Counted from the stretch's first letter, positions 49,045 to 60,069 are shown. The stretch is 64,000 nucleotides of DNA from Dictyobacter kobayashii (GCF_003967555.1 NZ_BIFS01000001.1:496001-560000); one strand, 5' to 3'. Notes: generated by a model not told the origin, from the letters alone. Made by a program: numbers and translations.

Positions 49045-50145
49045 CTATAAAAGACCCAGGTCACTATGATCGCCAAGCATGAATTTGTAAGCCCGTGGTT
49101 TAATTGATGAAGCATGAATTTTTACATTACGACCAATTAAACTATTCTCAATACGAAAAGGAAGATCGTAGATAGAGCAATGTTCAAGAATTATGCTATG
49201 CTCAATCTCGCTATTACAAATGACTACATTATGGTAGACAGAAGTAAATGGGCCAATATAGGTATTTTCCAAATGCGCATATTCACCAATAATCGCTGGC
49301 CCTCTTATCACGCTATTGCGAATCTCTGCGCCTCTTTGAATAACGATATTCCCTTGCAGCTGTGATTTGCTATCAATATAGGTGTTTTCTGAAATATTCG
49401 TTTGAAGTTTGTTAAGTACTAATCGATTTGCCTCAAGGATATCTTCCATTTTTCCAGTGTCGATCCAATATCCTTGTAATTTATATGCACGGACGATATA
49501 TCTATGATCGATCAGCCACTGGATCGCATCAGTGATTTCTAGCTCTCCGCGTTGAGATGGATATATTTCATCAACAGCGTGAAAAATTGATGCATCAAAA
49601 AGATAAATTCCGACCAATGCCATATTGCTATCAGGATGTTGAGGTTTTTCAACAAGTTTTTTGACGTATAATGTGCAGTCAGAAGAGTTTTCAAAGACTT
49701 CTGCAATGCCAAATTCTCGAGGATTAGACACAGGTTTCAAAAAGATCTGGCAATTACATTGATCGTGATTTTGCTCAAACGCAGCAACAAAGGGAGTGAT
49801 GTTTTCTTCGATAATATTATCACCGAGATACATAATAAAAGCACTATTTCCGAGAAATGATTTTGCCGTTTGAATCGCATGCGCTAATCCTAATGGCTCT
49901 TTCTGTAGAATATATGTAATACGTACATTTGATCCCCAGAAGGATCCATCACCAATCTCGGACTGTATTGCTTGTCCGGTATCCCCAATGATAATGCCAA
50001 TATCCAGTATTCCTGCTGCTAGAATACTTTCAATAGCATAAAAAAGCACGGGTTTATTGGCTAATGGAAGTAATTGTTTGGCTCGTGTATAAGTAATTGG
50101 GCGTAGTCGTGTTCCTTTGCCCCCACTTAAAATGAGTGCTTTCAT
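49045..50145 (-). CDS. rmlA: Glucose-1-phosphate thymidylyltransferase, long form (StrD/RmlA-like)
   Basis: A 366-residue protein. The nucleotidyltransferase domain (LSGGKGTRLRPITYTRAKQLLP, IMYLGDNIIEE, KLVEKPQHPDS, GYWIDTGKMED) is followed by a left-handed beta-helix C-terminus (NTYIDSKSQLQGNIVIQ, RGPAIIGEYAHLENTYIGP). This long architecture is typical of StrD-type enzymes of antibiotic and surface sugar clusters. It makes dTDP-glucose from glucose-1-phosphate and dTTP. RBS AAGGGG precedes the ATG. No dTDP-glucose 4,6-dehydratase gene is in the window. Confidence 0.88.
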   Translation of the reverse strand: MKALILSGGKGTRLRPITYTRAKQLLPLANKPVLFYAIESILAAGILDIGIIIGDTGQAIQSEIGDGSFWGSNVRITYILQKEPLGLAHAIQTAKSFLGNSAFIMYLGDNIIEENITPFVAAFEQNHDQCNCQIFLKPVSNPREFGIAEVFENSSDCTLYVKKLVEKPQHPDSNMALVGIYLFDASIFHAVDEIYPSQRGELEITDAIQWLIDHRYIVRAYKLQGYWIDTGKMEDILEANRLVLNKLQTNISENTYIDSKSQLQGNIVIQRGAEIRNSVIRGPAIIGEYAHLENTYIGPFTSVYHNVVICNSEIEHSIILEHCSIYDLPFRIENSLIGRNVKIHASSIKPRAYKFMLGDHSDLGLL

Positions 50146-50216
50146 TTCTATTTACCCCTTAACACAACGTAATTGCAACCTCTGAGGTTGTTCCAATCTT
50201 TTTCATGCTGCGCTAT

Positions 50217-50720
50217 TTATGTAATCTCAGGAGTATCTAACCAGTTATACCCAATTGTTTGATCCTGGTATGAAATGCGTCCTTCCTCAGCTGTATCATA
50301 GATATGTGAGGTCACATAGAATAGGTGAACCGTTTCTCCGATGGCTTTGCATCCATGTGCAACGCCAGCTGGTATTTTAAGTACAGATGAGGTATAGCCT
50401 TCACCAAGGTAGAGTTGTATTGTTTTTTTAAAGGTAGGTGATTTAGGACGCGTATCATAGAGCGCAACACGTAGTCGGCCTATCGGCACATACCACCAGT
50501 CTACCTGATTTTTATGGACATGCCATGCTTTTACCACACCAGGATACATTTTTGAATGGCTCAATTGTCCAAAACCTTCAGCAAAAAACGCATCGTTAGA
50601 TCTGATAAGTTCCATAAAGAAGCCGCGTTCGTCAGGATGGAGAGTTAGTTCTTTCAACATAACTCCCTCTAGTTCTAACGTTCGTGTGTGTGTATCTACC
50701 TTATGAGAATAGGTTGACAT
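50217..50720 (-). CDS. RmlC-like cupin, dTDP-4-dehydrosugar 3,5-epimerase family
   Basis: A 167-residue cupin: LHPDERGFFMELIR, KMYPGVVKAWHVHKNQVDWW (catalytic His region), IGRLRVALYDTRP and IPAGVAHGCKAIGETVHLFY. It epimerises C3 and/or C5 of NDP-4-keto sugars; a ketoisomerase role is possible. RBS GAAAGGAAA precedes the ATG. It lies between rmlA-like and GT4 genes in the leftward block. Confidence 0.85.
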   Translation of the reverse strand: MSTYSHKVDTHTRTLELEGVMLKELTLHPDERGFFMELIRSNDAFFAEGFGQLSHSKMYPGVVKAWHVHKNQVDWWYVPIGRLRVALYDTRPKSPTFKKTIQLYLGEGYTSSVLKIPAGVAHGCKAIGETVHLFYVTSHIYDTAEEGRISYQDQTIGYNWLDTPEIT

Positions 50721-50773
50721 ACAGATTTCCTTTCTGATGAAATATACCTACTCAAAATTACATGTCGCTACAT

Positions 50774-51808
50774 TCACTTCCTTTTTTGCAATATTTCATG
50801 AAAAATAGATTCGTACCTTTGAAGCATTATCTCATTGCTGAAATTTTTTAAAACATGTTCTCGGCAATCCCTTGAAGATAAACTGTTAATATCATTGATT
50901 GCTAAGCACATTTCATCAATGTCAAAGACAACAAACCCCGTCTTGCGGTGTTTGATTACTTCAGGAACTGCACCGTTTCCAAAAGCGATGACAGGAGTCC
51001 CACAAGCCATTGCTTCTATCATCACTAATCCGAATGGTTCAGGCCACTGTACCGGAAACAAGAGAAAACGTGCACGCTGGAATAATTCAACGCGTTCCTG
51101 ACCACCCACTTCGCCAACATATTCAATGAAACCTGGTTTCAAATATGGCGCGATATATTCGTCGAAGAATGGTTTCTCGTGATCATCAATTTTTCCTGCT
51201 AACTTAAGAGGATATCGAGTCCTACGAGCGACTTCAACAGCTATATGGCTTCCTTTGCGTCGCGAGATAGCTCCAATATGGAGCATAAAATCATCCTTAT
51301 GGGCATGATATTGGAACTCATGCGTATCCACACCATTATAGACAGTAGAAAAAAAGTTCACTCCAGGAAACAATGTTTGCTGTGTATTACTGACACTCAC
51401 GAGAAAGGCTTTTTTATAGCTACTATAAATTTTTATAGTCTGATCATTTGCTTCTACCGCATCATTTGGGATATTGTGGATAGTTGCGATGGTCGGCACG
51501 TCAACTATTTGTGCATACCGGACCCCTGCACCTGTGTATGTATGATCATGAATGATATCAAATTCGCTGGCAGATTGAAACGCAAAATTTGCCTGAGCAT
51601 CGTCACTAAACATATTGAATGTCCGTAGTGGATGTTCGTATATGTAGCGTAATTGGGCTTTCGTCTGTGAATCTTTGACTGAAAACAATACAACATCATG
51701 TCCGCGTGAGCACATGCCCTCTGTAATAGTACTGATAACACGTTCTGCTCCTCCATATTTGGGAGGAGGAACTTTTTCAAACGGTGGAGCAATAATGCCA
51801 ATTTTCAT
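50774..51808 (-). CDS. GT4-family glycosyltransferase
   Basis: A GT-B protein of about 344 residues: IIAPPFEKVPPPKYGGAERV, DIIHDHTYTGAG, STVYNGVDTHEF, MLHIGAISRRKGSHIAVEVA and the donor site WPEPFGLVMIEAMACGTPVI. It is closely similar in layout to the enzyme at 52221-53294, so the two look like duplicates. Start ATG 51808 is preferred; GTG three codons upstream is possible, and both lack a strong ribosome site. Confidence 0.88.
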   Translation of the reverse strand: MKIGIIAPPFEKVPPPKYGGAERVISTITEGMCSRGHDVVLFSVKDSQTKAQLRYIYEHPLRTFNMFSDDAQANFAFQSASEFDIIHDHTYTGAGVRYAQIVDVPTIATIHNIPNDAVEANDQTIKIYSSYKKAFLVSVSNTQQTLFPGVNFFSTVYNGVDTHEFQYHAHKDDFMLHIGAISRRKGSHIAVEVARRTRYPLKLAGKIDDHEKPFFDEYIAPYLKPGFIEYVGEVGGQERVELFQRARFLLFPVQWPEPFGLVMIEAMACGTPVIAFGNGAVPEVIKHRKTGFVVFDIDEMCLAINDINSLSSRDCREHVLKNFSNEIMLQRYESIFHEILQKRK

Positions 51809-51817
51809 ACAACACAC

Positions 51818-52220
51818 ATCACTTTCATTCTTAATTTTGCCTCAGTTTGCCCCTGTTGATTGTTACGGTAACATGTCGTTTAGCAAATAAGCTATCGTAT
51901 ACACATGTTAGCTAAGGTCCGGCTGTTATTTCCAATCTATACCTGATATAGAGACTGCTTTTTTATTGATGAGAATCTTCTCATAATCAAAGCAGGCACC
52001 CTGGGTCAGATTTATGGATTGTGAAGGTATAATATTTTTTGCAGAGATCACATATTGCCGTGGTAGCAAAAAAACGTGGAATGATCACAAAAACTGCAAA
52101 TACACCTTTTTTAGGCTATGTAGCACGGGTTTTGCGGATTTATTTGAAACAAGAAAATGCTCAGGGTGAGATGTGCAAATGCCAAAGGATGTAGATAAAC
52201 CTTTAAGATCTAAAGGCATA
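51818..52220. other. AT-rich gene-free stretch between two GT4 genes
   Basis: About 400 bp with no supported coding frame. It probably holds the promoter of the leftward gene ending at 50774 or the 3' end of the next. Nothing specific is visible. Confidence 0.5.
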
Positions 52221-53294
52221 CTAAGTAACTATCTCTTGATAGAGATTTTCATACATCTCAGCGACCCCTAATGCACTATATTGATTTTCCACAGCAATCC
52301 GGCATTTCTGCCTATCAATCTGCTGGAGATTATTGAATGCATTTCTCATGGCATCTATTGAATCACAAATAAACCCGGTTTCCCCATGCTTAATAATTTC
52401 CGGAACAGCACCGCTCCTCAAGGCAATTACTGGAGTTCCACAGGCAAGCGCCTCTATCATGACCAGGCCGAATGGTTCAGGCCAATCCACAGGAAATAGC
52501 AACGCATGTGCCTTTCCCAGAAAATCACTTTTCTGTTGATCGTTGAGTACTCCTACAAACTCAACTAGCGGATGATTACAGAAAGGTTGCAATTTGTCTT
52601 TAAAATACTCACTGTCAAAGGCTGGGCCAGCAAGTTTTATCTTCATCCCTATACGTAGTGCAACTTCAATAGCCTTATCTGGCCCCTTCTCAGGAGCAAG
52701 TTTGCCCAAAAACGCCAGATATTCTCTTTTTTGCGTGGACAAGGTGTAATCACTCAGATTTAAGAAATTAGGAATTAACGGGCCCCAGCGTATCGATGTT
52801 GAAGCAAATGTCTCCTTATGACTCTGACTTAAAGCAATTGTCAAGGCACTATCCGTATAGTATCTTTCCACAACAACTGTTTCAGGCTTTTCATCAACAG
52901 CCAGGCTCTCCCAATGCGTGGGTGAGTGATGCAGTGTGACGATAGTTGGTTTGTTAATTTGTTCTGCCATCTGATAGATTAATGGAGAAAAATGAGCATT
53001 ATGTGCATGAATAATATCAAATTCATTTTGTAGCACACGCGCAATCTCTAATTGTTTTTTTCCATAATACCTAACCTCCTCCTTGTTTCCTTTGTGGTAA
53101 AGAACAGGATGAGGTGCTACTGGAACTAAATTAGCAGATGTGTGGGAAGAAGCACAAGCAAAAAGTGTTACCATATGCCCTTTTTTGACGAGTTGCTCCG
53201 TAAGCTGATGCACAATACGCTCTACACCTCCATATCCTAGGGGAGGGAGGCGAAATCCTAAAGGTGCTATTTGTGCAATTCGTAATAAGGTCAT
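52221..53294 (-). CDS. GT4-family glycosyltransferase
   Basis: A 357-residue GT-B protein: IAPLGFRLPPLGYGGVERIV, DIIHAHNAHFSPLIY, LAFLGKLAPEKGPDKAIEVA and the donor site WPEPFGLVMIEALACGTPVI. It shares layout and motifs with the product at 50774-51808. RBS GAGG precedes the ATG at 53294. It is the first gene of the leftward block, facing the rightward block across a 375-bp intergenic region. Confidence 0.9.
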   Translation of the reverse strand: MTLLRIAQIAPLGFRLPPLGYGGVERIVHQLTEQLVKKGHMVTLFACASSHTSANLVPVAPHPVLYHKGNKEEVRYYGKKQLEIARVLQNEFDIIHAHNAHFSPLIYQMAEQINKPTIVTLHHSPTHWESLAVDEKPETVVVERYYTDSALTIALSQSHKETFASTSIRWGPLIPNFLNLSDYTLSTQKREYLAFLGKLAPEKGPDKAIEVALRIGMKIKLAGPAFDSEYFKDKLQPFCNHPLVEFVGVLNDQQKSDFLGKAHALLFPVDWPEPFGLVMIEALACGTPVIALRSGAVPEIIKHGETGFICDSIDAMRNAFNNLQQIDRQKCRIAVENQYSALGVAEMYENLYQEIVT

Positions 53295-53669
53295 GTATAG
53301 TACCTCAATCTTTATGATACTTGATAGAATAATTATAATATAGATAAATTTATTATGTCAAATAATTTTTTTATGGCAAGAAAGCTTAGAAAGATATAGT
53401 AGTGTTTGAAATTCAAATAGATAATTTATTGCTAGTTGTACTTAGTGATCTAAAAAAAGCTATTGACTTTTTATCTCATTCTGGTTATTAATAATTAGAG
53501 TAAGTTATTTTTGATATCTCAAAGGAAGGAGCAGTTTATTGATGATTAAAACATTCAGCATGTGATAGCTTCTTAATGTGCTTATTTTACCTGGATGTAG
53601 TATTCATTATAAAAGTTGTTAATGATCCAGAGGTTTATTTAGATGTATTTGGAAAAGGAGAATTGGAAT
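53295..53669. promoter_or_regulatory. Divergent promoter region of the sugar cluster
   Basis: A 375-bp very AT-rich stretch between the leftward GT4 block and the rightward block. A plausible rightward promoter has TATAAA at 53608-53613 with a TTTACC-like -35 sixteen bases upstream. Another TTGACT at about 53464 with TTATTA 17 bases on is possible. AAGGAG at about 53655 serves the ATG at 53670. No clear operator is seen. Confidence 0.45.
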
Positions 53670-53723
53670 ATGTTTCCAACAGATAGATTTGAATGTGAAG
53701 CATTTTTAGACCCTCTAAAGGGC

Positions 53724-55265
53724 GTAACTACTCAGTACCTTGAGAAAAGCTGGACAAAGCTGATAAACTAAGAGCATGACAGAAGAAGAAGTGAGAAATC
53801 TTCAGAAAGCCTACCGAGAGCTCAAAGAGCAAGCAGAGGCATTCAAAGAGCAAGCAGAGCAGAAAGATCGCAGGATCGAAGAGCTCGAAGGATTGCTCAT
53901 AGGTGCCTTGTTGCGCATTGAAGAGCTTGAACGGCGATTGGGAAAAGATAGTCATAATAGTAGTAAACCTCCTTCCAGTGATGGATTGGGTCGCAAACCT
54001 GGCAAACAGCGGCGCAAAAGCGGCAAGACTTCCGGTGGACAAGCCGGTCACCACGGTCATACCCTGATGCAAGCATTGACTCCTGATAGCGTCGTGCTTC
54101 ATCGTCCAACGCACTGTGAAGCATGTCAGTACCCTCTTGAGCAGGAGGCAGCTATCACCAACGAACGCCGTCAAGTCCACGATCTGCCCACGTGGCGTTT
54201 GCTGGTCGAGGAGCATTGCCGACAAGCAATCTGCTGCCCCTATTGCCAGCATGTGACGCAGGCGTCTTTTCCGGCAGGCGTCGATGCTGCTGTCCAGTAT
54301 GGCCCGCAGGTCCAAGCCTTGGCGGTCTATCTTTCCCACTTTCAACTGGTGCCACTGCAACGCACCTGTGAAGCTCTTGCTGATCTGTGCGGGTGTCAGT
54401 TGTCCGAAGGCACGCTGGTCCGTTGGATTGCTCAGGCAGCCAAGACCCTTGAGTCGAGCATCGAGCGGATCAAAACCTTACTGCTGGCCAGCCCTTGCAA
54501 CATGCTGACGAAACGGGGATGCGTGTCAAAGGCATCTTGCATTGGATGCATCTCAATGCGACTCCCTGGCTCACCCTGTACTCCTGGCATCGCAAACGAG
54601 GGCATCAGGCTCTGGAGCAGATTGGGATCTGGCCACACTATCAGGGCCGCTCCATGCATGATCGCTGGTCCAGCTATGATCGCTACCTCTGTACCCATAG
54701 CCTCTGCGGAGCCCACCTGCTACGCGACTGCCTGTATGTCGCCGAACAGGAGAAGCAGCCTTGGGGACAAGCCATGTTCGATCTGTTGCTGGCGATGAAG
54801 CAAGCCGCTGATCGCTGGCGCCTCCAAGGAGCGAGCGCCGTCCCCACCCCGAACGGGAGCAGTGGCTTGCCCAGTATTTTGCCATTCTGGCCGCTGGCTT
54901 TGCCACGCATGCCGCTCAAGCCCCTCCCCCAGGAAGTCTGCAGCCCAAACGACAAGGACGCAAAAAACAGGAAGCCTCCAAGAATCTGCTCGATGCGCTC
55001 TTAAAGCGAGCTGATCAAGTGTTGGGTTTTCTGGAGGACCTGTCTGTGCCTTTTACCAACAATCTCGCCGAACGAGATTTACGCATGGTGAAAGTGCAGC
55101 AAAAGATTTCCGGAACCTTCCGCAGTGACGATGGAGCTACGGCTTTTTGCATCATTCGCAGCTATCTTTCAACCATGCGCAAGCAGGGGCGCTCAATGCT
55201 TGCTGCCATTGCTGCGGTTTTTGCTGGTTCTCCTTTCCCCATTGCATGGGCTACTGAGTAGTTAC
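53724..55265 (+). mobile_element. IS66-family element with 8-bp target duplication
   Basis: Terminal inverted repeats GTAACTACTCAGTACC (53724-53739) and its near-complement ending GTAGTTAC-type (55249-55265, one mismatch plus one base) bound a 1542-bp element. TAAAGGGC is duplicated exactly at 53716-53723 and 55266-55273. It carries only the TnpC-type transposase, as in the short IS66 (ISBst12-like) group. Confidence 0.93.
53776..55261 (+). CDS. IS66 transposase TnpC (two one-base frameshifts)
   Basis: A protein of about 495 residues. It has an N-terminal coiled coil (EQAEAFKEQAEQKDRRIEEL), the HNSSKPPSSDG motif and a zinc-binding CEAC...CPYC domain. The DDE core starts at QHADETGMRVKG (Asp), has second Asp in HDRWSSYDRY, and the Glu in the late NNLAERDLRMVK motif. 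Breaks in the C3 run at 54492-54494 and a C4 run near 54845 each need one extra C. The stop TAG lies inside the right terminal repeat. Confidence 0.87.
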
Positions 55266-56667
55266 TAAAGGGCTTAAGAAAAGCCACCATTTCTAGAGAT
55301 ACAAATTACTGGAAATCGTTTCAAGTACATGATCAGCCATACAACCAGCCGAATAATGGATATGTTGTGCCAACCATCCCAATAGAATTTCATTCTCACG
55401 GTATAAAAAAACAAGACTTTAGCTCTTTCCAAACTTTAGACTTAGAAACAGTGAACAAAGAGGCAGAGCAAGAAAATATATTCTGCATTTTAACCATATC
55501 ATTGCCTAAAGATTCAATCGATGAATTTATCTTTTTTATGCAGCTTTATTCATCACTTCGTAAAGCTGGTAAGTTATCTTATATTGTTGGTATATCCCTG
55601 GAGGGACCTCTACTCTCAAGTGTTGGTGGTACGCCTGAGCGAGGAAGTTGGGTTCCAACTAAGCAAGAATGGGAAAAAATTGCTCGCTGTGGTTCTTTAG
55701 GATTACGCTACACTGTCCTTTCGCCCGATGCAATGTTGCCAGGTTCTTGCTTATCGCATAATTTAAAACCCGACCATCCTGACATTGCCTGGATTATAGA
55801 AATGCTTTTACAGCATAATATTTCTCCTGCTCTAGGACATTTTCAAAAGAATGATCCGAACGCCAGCGTAGAGTGTATACAAACGGTGTTGGATGTCGCA
55901 AAAAAGTTGGGCAACAAACCATTTTCCGGACGCATATTAACAGACCATGTTTTTAATGACATGCCACTCAATTTTAGACATGCTTGGCGCACAACCGAAG
56001 ATAAAAAGGCACGGAACCAACAATTTAAAACCCTACAAATAGAAGAGTGGACAATGGAAAATCTGGATGAACGCTTAGGTAATGTTCCAGCAATTCTCTT
56101 GCAGTCTGCACATGCCGGGTTAATAACATTGTGTATTAATTTCGATGGGGCACACGTAGATCTTGGTGTCTGTCGTCGCGTGGTTGAATTGGTCGGATCA
56201 CAATCAATCATTGCGATAACTGATCGAACGGACACAAATTCGCTTGGTGGTGAACGCTTGTGGCGTAAAGAAGGTACAAATCTCTGGTATCAAGACGATG
56301 GTATCGTAGCGGCGGGAATGAGTTCAATGCATCTCCAGATGCAAAATATGCTAGCAATTGGACTCAATGAAAAAGAAATTTGGGACATGATTGCATTTGT
56401 GCCTGAACGTATTCTTGGTTTATGGCAAGATGACCTGATTAATAGTCCTCCTGATAGATTTTCGTATGTTGCTAAGAATGGCGTATTCTCCTTACCTGTA
56501 GATATTTCGGTATAACAAATAATGCAGCACGAGTCTTAACGGATTCGCTATTGATAAGAGTGGGTCCGAGCCTTTTTTACTTACTAGCAAAATGGAGTAT
56601 TACTGGTTTCTATCGTAATATTGAACGCGAGCATCTATCAGTCACGAGACTTTAGAGGAGAACGGAC

Positions 56668-57704
56668 ATGAAATGTGTCATTCTGGGAGCTGGTTTAGGA
56701 AGCCGCCTGCAACCTTTCTCTCAAGAGTTACCGAAACCAATGATGCCGGTTGTCAATAAGCCGCTACTCGAACATACTATTCAAACAATCAGAAATATCG
56801 GGATACAGGATATCCTCATCAATCTCTTTTATCTTCCTGAGACTATTAAAAGCTATTTCGGTGATGGCTCGAACTATGGTGTGCATATCACATGGGGGCA
56901 TGAAACGAAATTGTCGGGACCCGCTGGTGCTCTACTTACTTTTGAAGAAATACTTTGTCAGGAACAAGTAGTGCTAGTAGTATCAGGGGACGCATTACAT
57001 GATGTTAATTTAGATGACTTTGTGCAGACCCACAAAAAATCAGGGGCTCAACTATCAGTTGTGATGAAGGAAGTACAAGATGCTGGGCGATTTGGGGTAG
57101 GGAGTGTCGGACAAGATAACTTGTTAACTGATTTTGTAGAGAAGCCGCCGCTCCCACATGAGGACTATGGATTGGTAAGCTGCGGGATTTATTGCATAAC
57201 CCTTCTCTATTCACTTTGTTCAGGCGTTCTGATGTATATGATTTCGGCAAGGATTTGATGCCTACTATGCTGTCTCTGCATATGCCTGTATTGTGCTACA
57301 AAACATCTTCTTACTGGACCGATATTGGGACTCCTCAAGCATTATTCACTGCGAATATGGATGCTCTACAAGGCCATGTCAGGGTTAGTTTTCCAGAAAG
57401 TGTGCAGAACAAAAATACGAGAATCGAGCCAGGTTGCTCGATAGCCAAGGATGCAGACTTGCATGGTCCACTTTTAATTGGTGAAAGCAGTGTTATTTGC
57501 CAGGGTGCCAGCTTGATTGGACCAGTAGTAATTGGAGCTAACTGCCTGATTGGGCGCAATACATACATCAGCCATACCGTTTTATTGCCAGGAACAGTGA
57601 TTCCTGATAACGCTATTATTTCGGGAGGTTTGATAGGAAAAAATCACATAACTGAGGAAGATAAATTTACGGCAAAAGGGGAATATCAGTGCCAAAATGT
57701 GTAG
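56668..57704 (+). CDS. NDP-sugar pyrophosphorylase with beta-helix domain (one-base frameshift)
   Basis: A protein of about 346 residues. The nucleotidyltransferase signature is ILGAGLGSRLQPFSQELPKPMM, with VVSGDALHDVN, DFVEKPPLPHED and YWTDIGTPQALF. Left-handed beta-helix hexapeptides follow (DLHGPLLIGESSVICQGA, IGPVVIGANCLIGRNTYI). The frame breaks at 57198-57199; one extra A restores it. It resembles mannose-1-phosphate guanylyltransferase/GCD1-type enzymes; the nucleotide and sugar are not certain. RBS AGAGGAG precedes the ATG. The 3' end overlaps the start of the Nudix gene. Confidence 0.85.
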
Positions 57705-58251
57705 AAAACAAGAATGCGTGGCTTACGCTCTCAAAGGAATATCTTGTAACTACAAAATGGTTAAAGTTACGAAAAGATCAAGTTCGTACTCATAATGGAA
57801 AAGAAATAACATATACATTTCTTGACCATCCAGGTTCTGTTTTAGTCGTACCAATGACCGCTGAACGAGAGATTGTATTTTTACGCCAGTATCGCTATAC
57901 AGTAAATGATTGGTGTTGGGAAGTTCCCGCAGGATCAATTGAATCAGCAGATTTAAGAACAGAGTCTCTACGCGAATTGCAAGAAGAGGTGGGGCTGTAT
58001 GCCATGATCTCATTTTTATAAACTCGTTTTATACCAGTAATGGTCTGAGCAACGAACGTTGCCATCTTTATCTGGCTCCCAATGTTATTATGCAGCAAAA
58101 CCATCCAGAGCCAACAGAGCTTTTCTCAATAGAACGTATTCCGTTCCAAGAAGCATTACGAATGGCTTCAATGGGTGAGATTACTGATGCCCCTACTGCC
58201 CTCGCTCTCTTTCTTTGTCAATCCTATCTAGAAAGGAACAGTACCATATGA
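57689..58251 (+). CDS. Nudix hydrolase, ADP-ribose/NDP-sugar pyrophosphatase-like (one-base frameshift)
   Basis: A protein of about 187 residues. The core strand LRQYRYTVNDWCWEVPAG leads into the Nudix box (GSIESADLRTESLRELQEEVGL). The frame breaks in a T5 run at 58013-58017; one extra T gives the family's SFYTSNGLSNERCHLYLA segment. This is the NUDT5/ADPRase subfamily, whose members hydrolyse NDP-sugars. GTG at 57689 is the start, behind AAAAGGGG. It overlaps both neighbours by a few bases, which implies tight co-translation. Confidence 0.82.
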
Positions 58252-58897
58252 GTTTTTTTGTTGGACAAATACCAGTCGAAGAATGGGAGAGAAGAGCAGC
58301 CCAAGAGGACTTATATGCAGTATTTTCCAAGCGCTGGTCTCCTACAGATTGTCAAAGAGTTAATCAAGAGCAACAAGCGAAAATAGTTCAATTACTATCT
58401 CCGTTAGAAAATAAAGATGTATTGGACGTTGGATGTGGAATTGGACGCATTGCTGGCCCTTTAAGTGGCCTGACCAGGCATGTGACAGCCATCGACATCA
58501 GTGAAGGAATGCTGCAGAAAGCCCGTCAAACATATCAACAGCCAAATCTCAAATTTATACAATCCTCAGTTGATCAAATGCCCTTTAATGATCAAGTTTT
58601 CGACGCAGTAATCGCAATATTTGTATTGCAGCATATTATCGACGAAAGTAGTTTTCAAACTTCACTCAAAAACATTACACGGGTATTGAAGCCGGGGGCA
58701 AAATTTTAATTATTGATGGCATTAGCCCTCAGCGGTGTCGCCCAACGACATCAAAAATTACCATTCGGAGAACGATTGAGGATTATAAACTGCTCGCACA
58801 GAGGTGCCGCTTGATCTATAGGGAAGAGACACTATTTGTCAATGATGAGTATACGGTGATGATTTGGGAAGCAACCTCCGAAGTGGAAGGCAATTAG
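58248..58897 (+). CDS. Class I SAM-dependent methyltransferase (one-base frameshift)
   Basis: A protein of about 216 residues. Motif I is VLDVGCGIGRIAGPL, followed by VTAIDISEGML, VDQMPFNDQVFDAVIAIFVL and LKPGGKILIIDG. The frame breaks in the G5 run at 58694-58698; one extra G restores it to the stop at 58897. The substrate is likely a small molecule of the cluster. ATG overlaps the stop of the Nudix gene (ATGA). Confidence 0.82.
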
Positions 58898-58899
58898 CA

Positions 58900-60025
58900 T
58901 TGAAAATAGAACCAGTAAATATCTTCTTCTCAGAGGATGATGAAGCGTTTATTACAACCGAAATAAAGAAATGCTTACAGCGTGGTCAACTCTCAAATGG
59001 AGATCATGTAGAAGCTTTTGAAAATGAATTTGCCACCTATACACATAGCCGCTATGCCATAGCGATGAGTTGTGGTACAGCAACAATCGAGAACACGATG
59101 CGATTGTTAAAGGTAGCGAATAAAGAAGTTATTGTAGCAGCTAACGCATTCTTTTCGACGGCGCTTGGACCATTGCTTGCTGGTGCCAAGGTATGTCTGG
59201 CAGATATCAATCCTACAACCTTTGCACCCAGCGTAGAAGATTTAGAGAATGCCATTACAGAGAATTCAGTTGGAGTAATTTTAGTTCATATGGGAGGCAT
59301 CGTTACGCCTGAGTTACCCCAAATACGGCGTTGGTGTGATGAACATAATCTATGGTTATTTGAAGATTGTGCTCATGCTCATGGTAGCCTTCATGAACAT
59401 CAACATGCTGGAACATTTGGCCTGGCCGGTGGCTTTTCCTTTTTTGCCACGAAGGTTATTACCAGCGGGAAGGAGGTATGCTCATTACCAATGATGAAAA
59501 TGTTGCGACAGAGGCGCGACTCTATCGGAATCTCGGGAAGCCGGATAAATGGCTAAGCATGCATGTACGTCTAGGGCAAATGCACGTATGAGCGAGCTTC
59601 ATGCAATAGTAGGACGTGTACAACTTAAGCGGATTGAAGAATTTATCTCCTGGCGTGCACAAGTAGCAGAAAAATACACTCAACTATTAGCCGATTGTCC
59701 ATGGGCAACGCCGGTACTTCCCATGTATAAAAGTAGTTGGTATAAATATGCTATTATTCTGCACGAAGAGATCAACAGAGACGTAATCAAGGCATCTATG
59801 CTTGCTGACGAAGTACATTTGGGAGGAGAGATTTACGATCGCCCTCTTCACAAGCAACCTGTGCTTGCACAATATTATCAGGGGCAAAGCTTTCCCAAGG
59901 CTGAGGATATTTGTGCTCGTCATATATGCCTTCCTATTTACTATGGAATGAGGGAGGATGAAGTTGAATTTGTCATCAAATCACTTAACCAGGCATTTCG
60001 AAAGGTAGGAAGCTTAAAGCGTTAG
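58900..60025 (+). CDS. DegT/DnrJ/EryC1-family PLP aminotransferase (two one-base frameshifts)
   Basis: A protein of about 375 residues. It has the substrate motif QLSNGDHVEAFENEF, the PLP-phosphate region MSCGTATIENTMRLL, WLFEDCAHAHGS and the Schiff-base Lys in FSFFATKVITSGEGG. Then come the family's RLGANARMSELHAIVG and a C-terminal small domain. Breaks in G3 runs at 59467-59469 and 59574-59576 each need one extra G. These enzymes aminate keto-sugars or inosose. Start is taken as TTG 58900, three bases after the upstream stop, with GGAAGG upstream. Confidence 0.87.
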
Positions 60026-60069
60026 AGAAAATTGAAATATAGCAATTACGATTATCAAGGAAAGAATTT

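Larger units (their letters stand above)
53670..56515 (+). pseudogene. NagA-like amidohydrolase/deacetylase, disrupted by IS66
   Basis: Eighteen codons (53670-53723, MFPTDRFECEAFLDPLKG) precede the IS66. The frame resumes at 55274 (LRKATISRDTNYWKSF) after the target duplication and runs to 56515. Precise removal of the IS and one duplicate gives one continuous protein of about 432 residues. It resembles N-acetylglucosamine-6-phosphate deacetylase: the HSHG start of the barrel, VGISLEGPLLS, ALGHFQ, DHVFNDMP, CINFDGAHVD and ITD. A deacetylase for an amino sugar or NDP-sugar intermediate is plausible. RBS AAGGAG precedes the ATG. As first gene of the rightward block its disruption may be polar. 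Confidence 0.8.
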
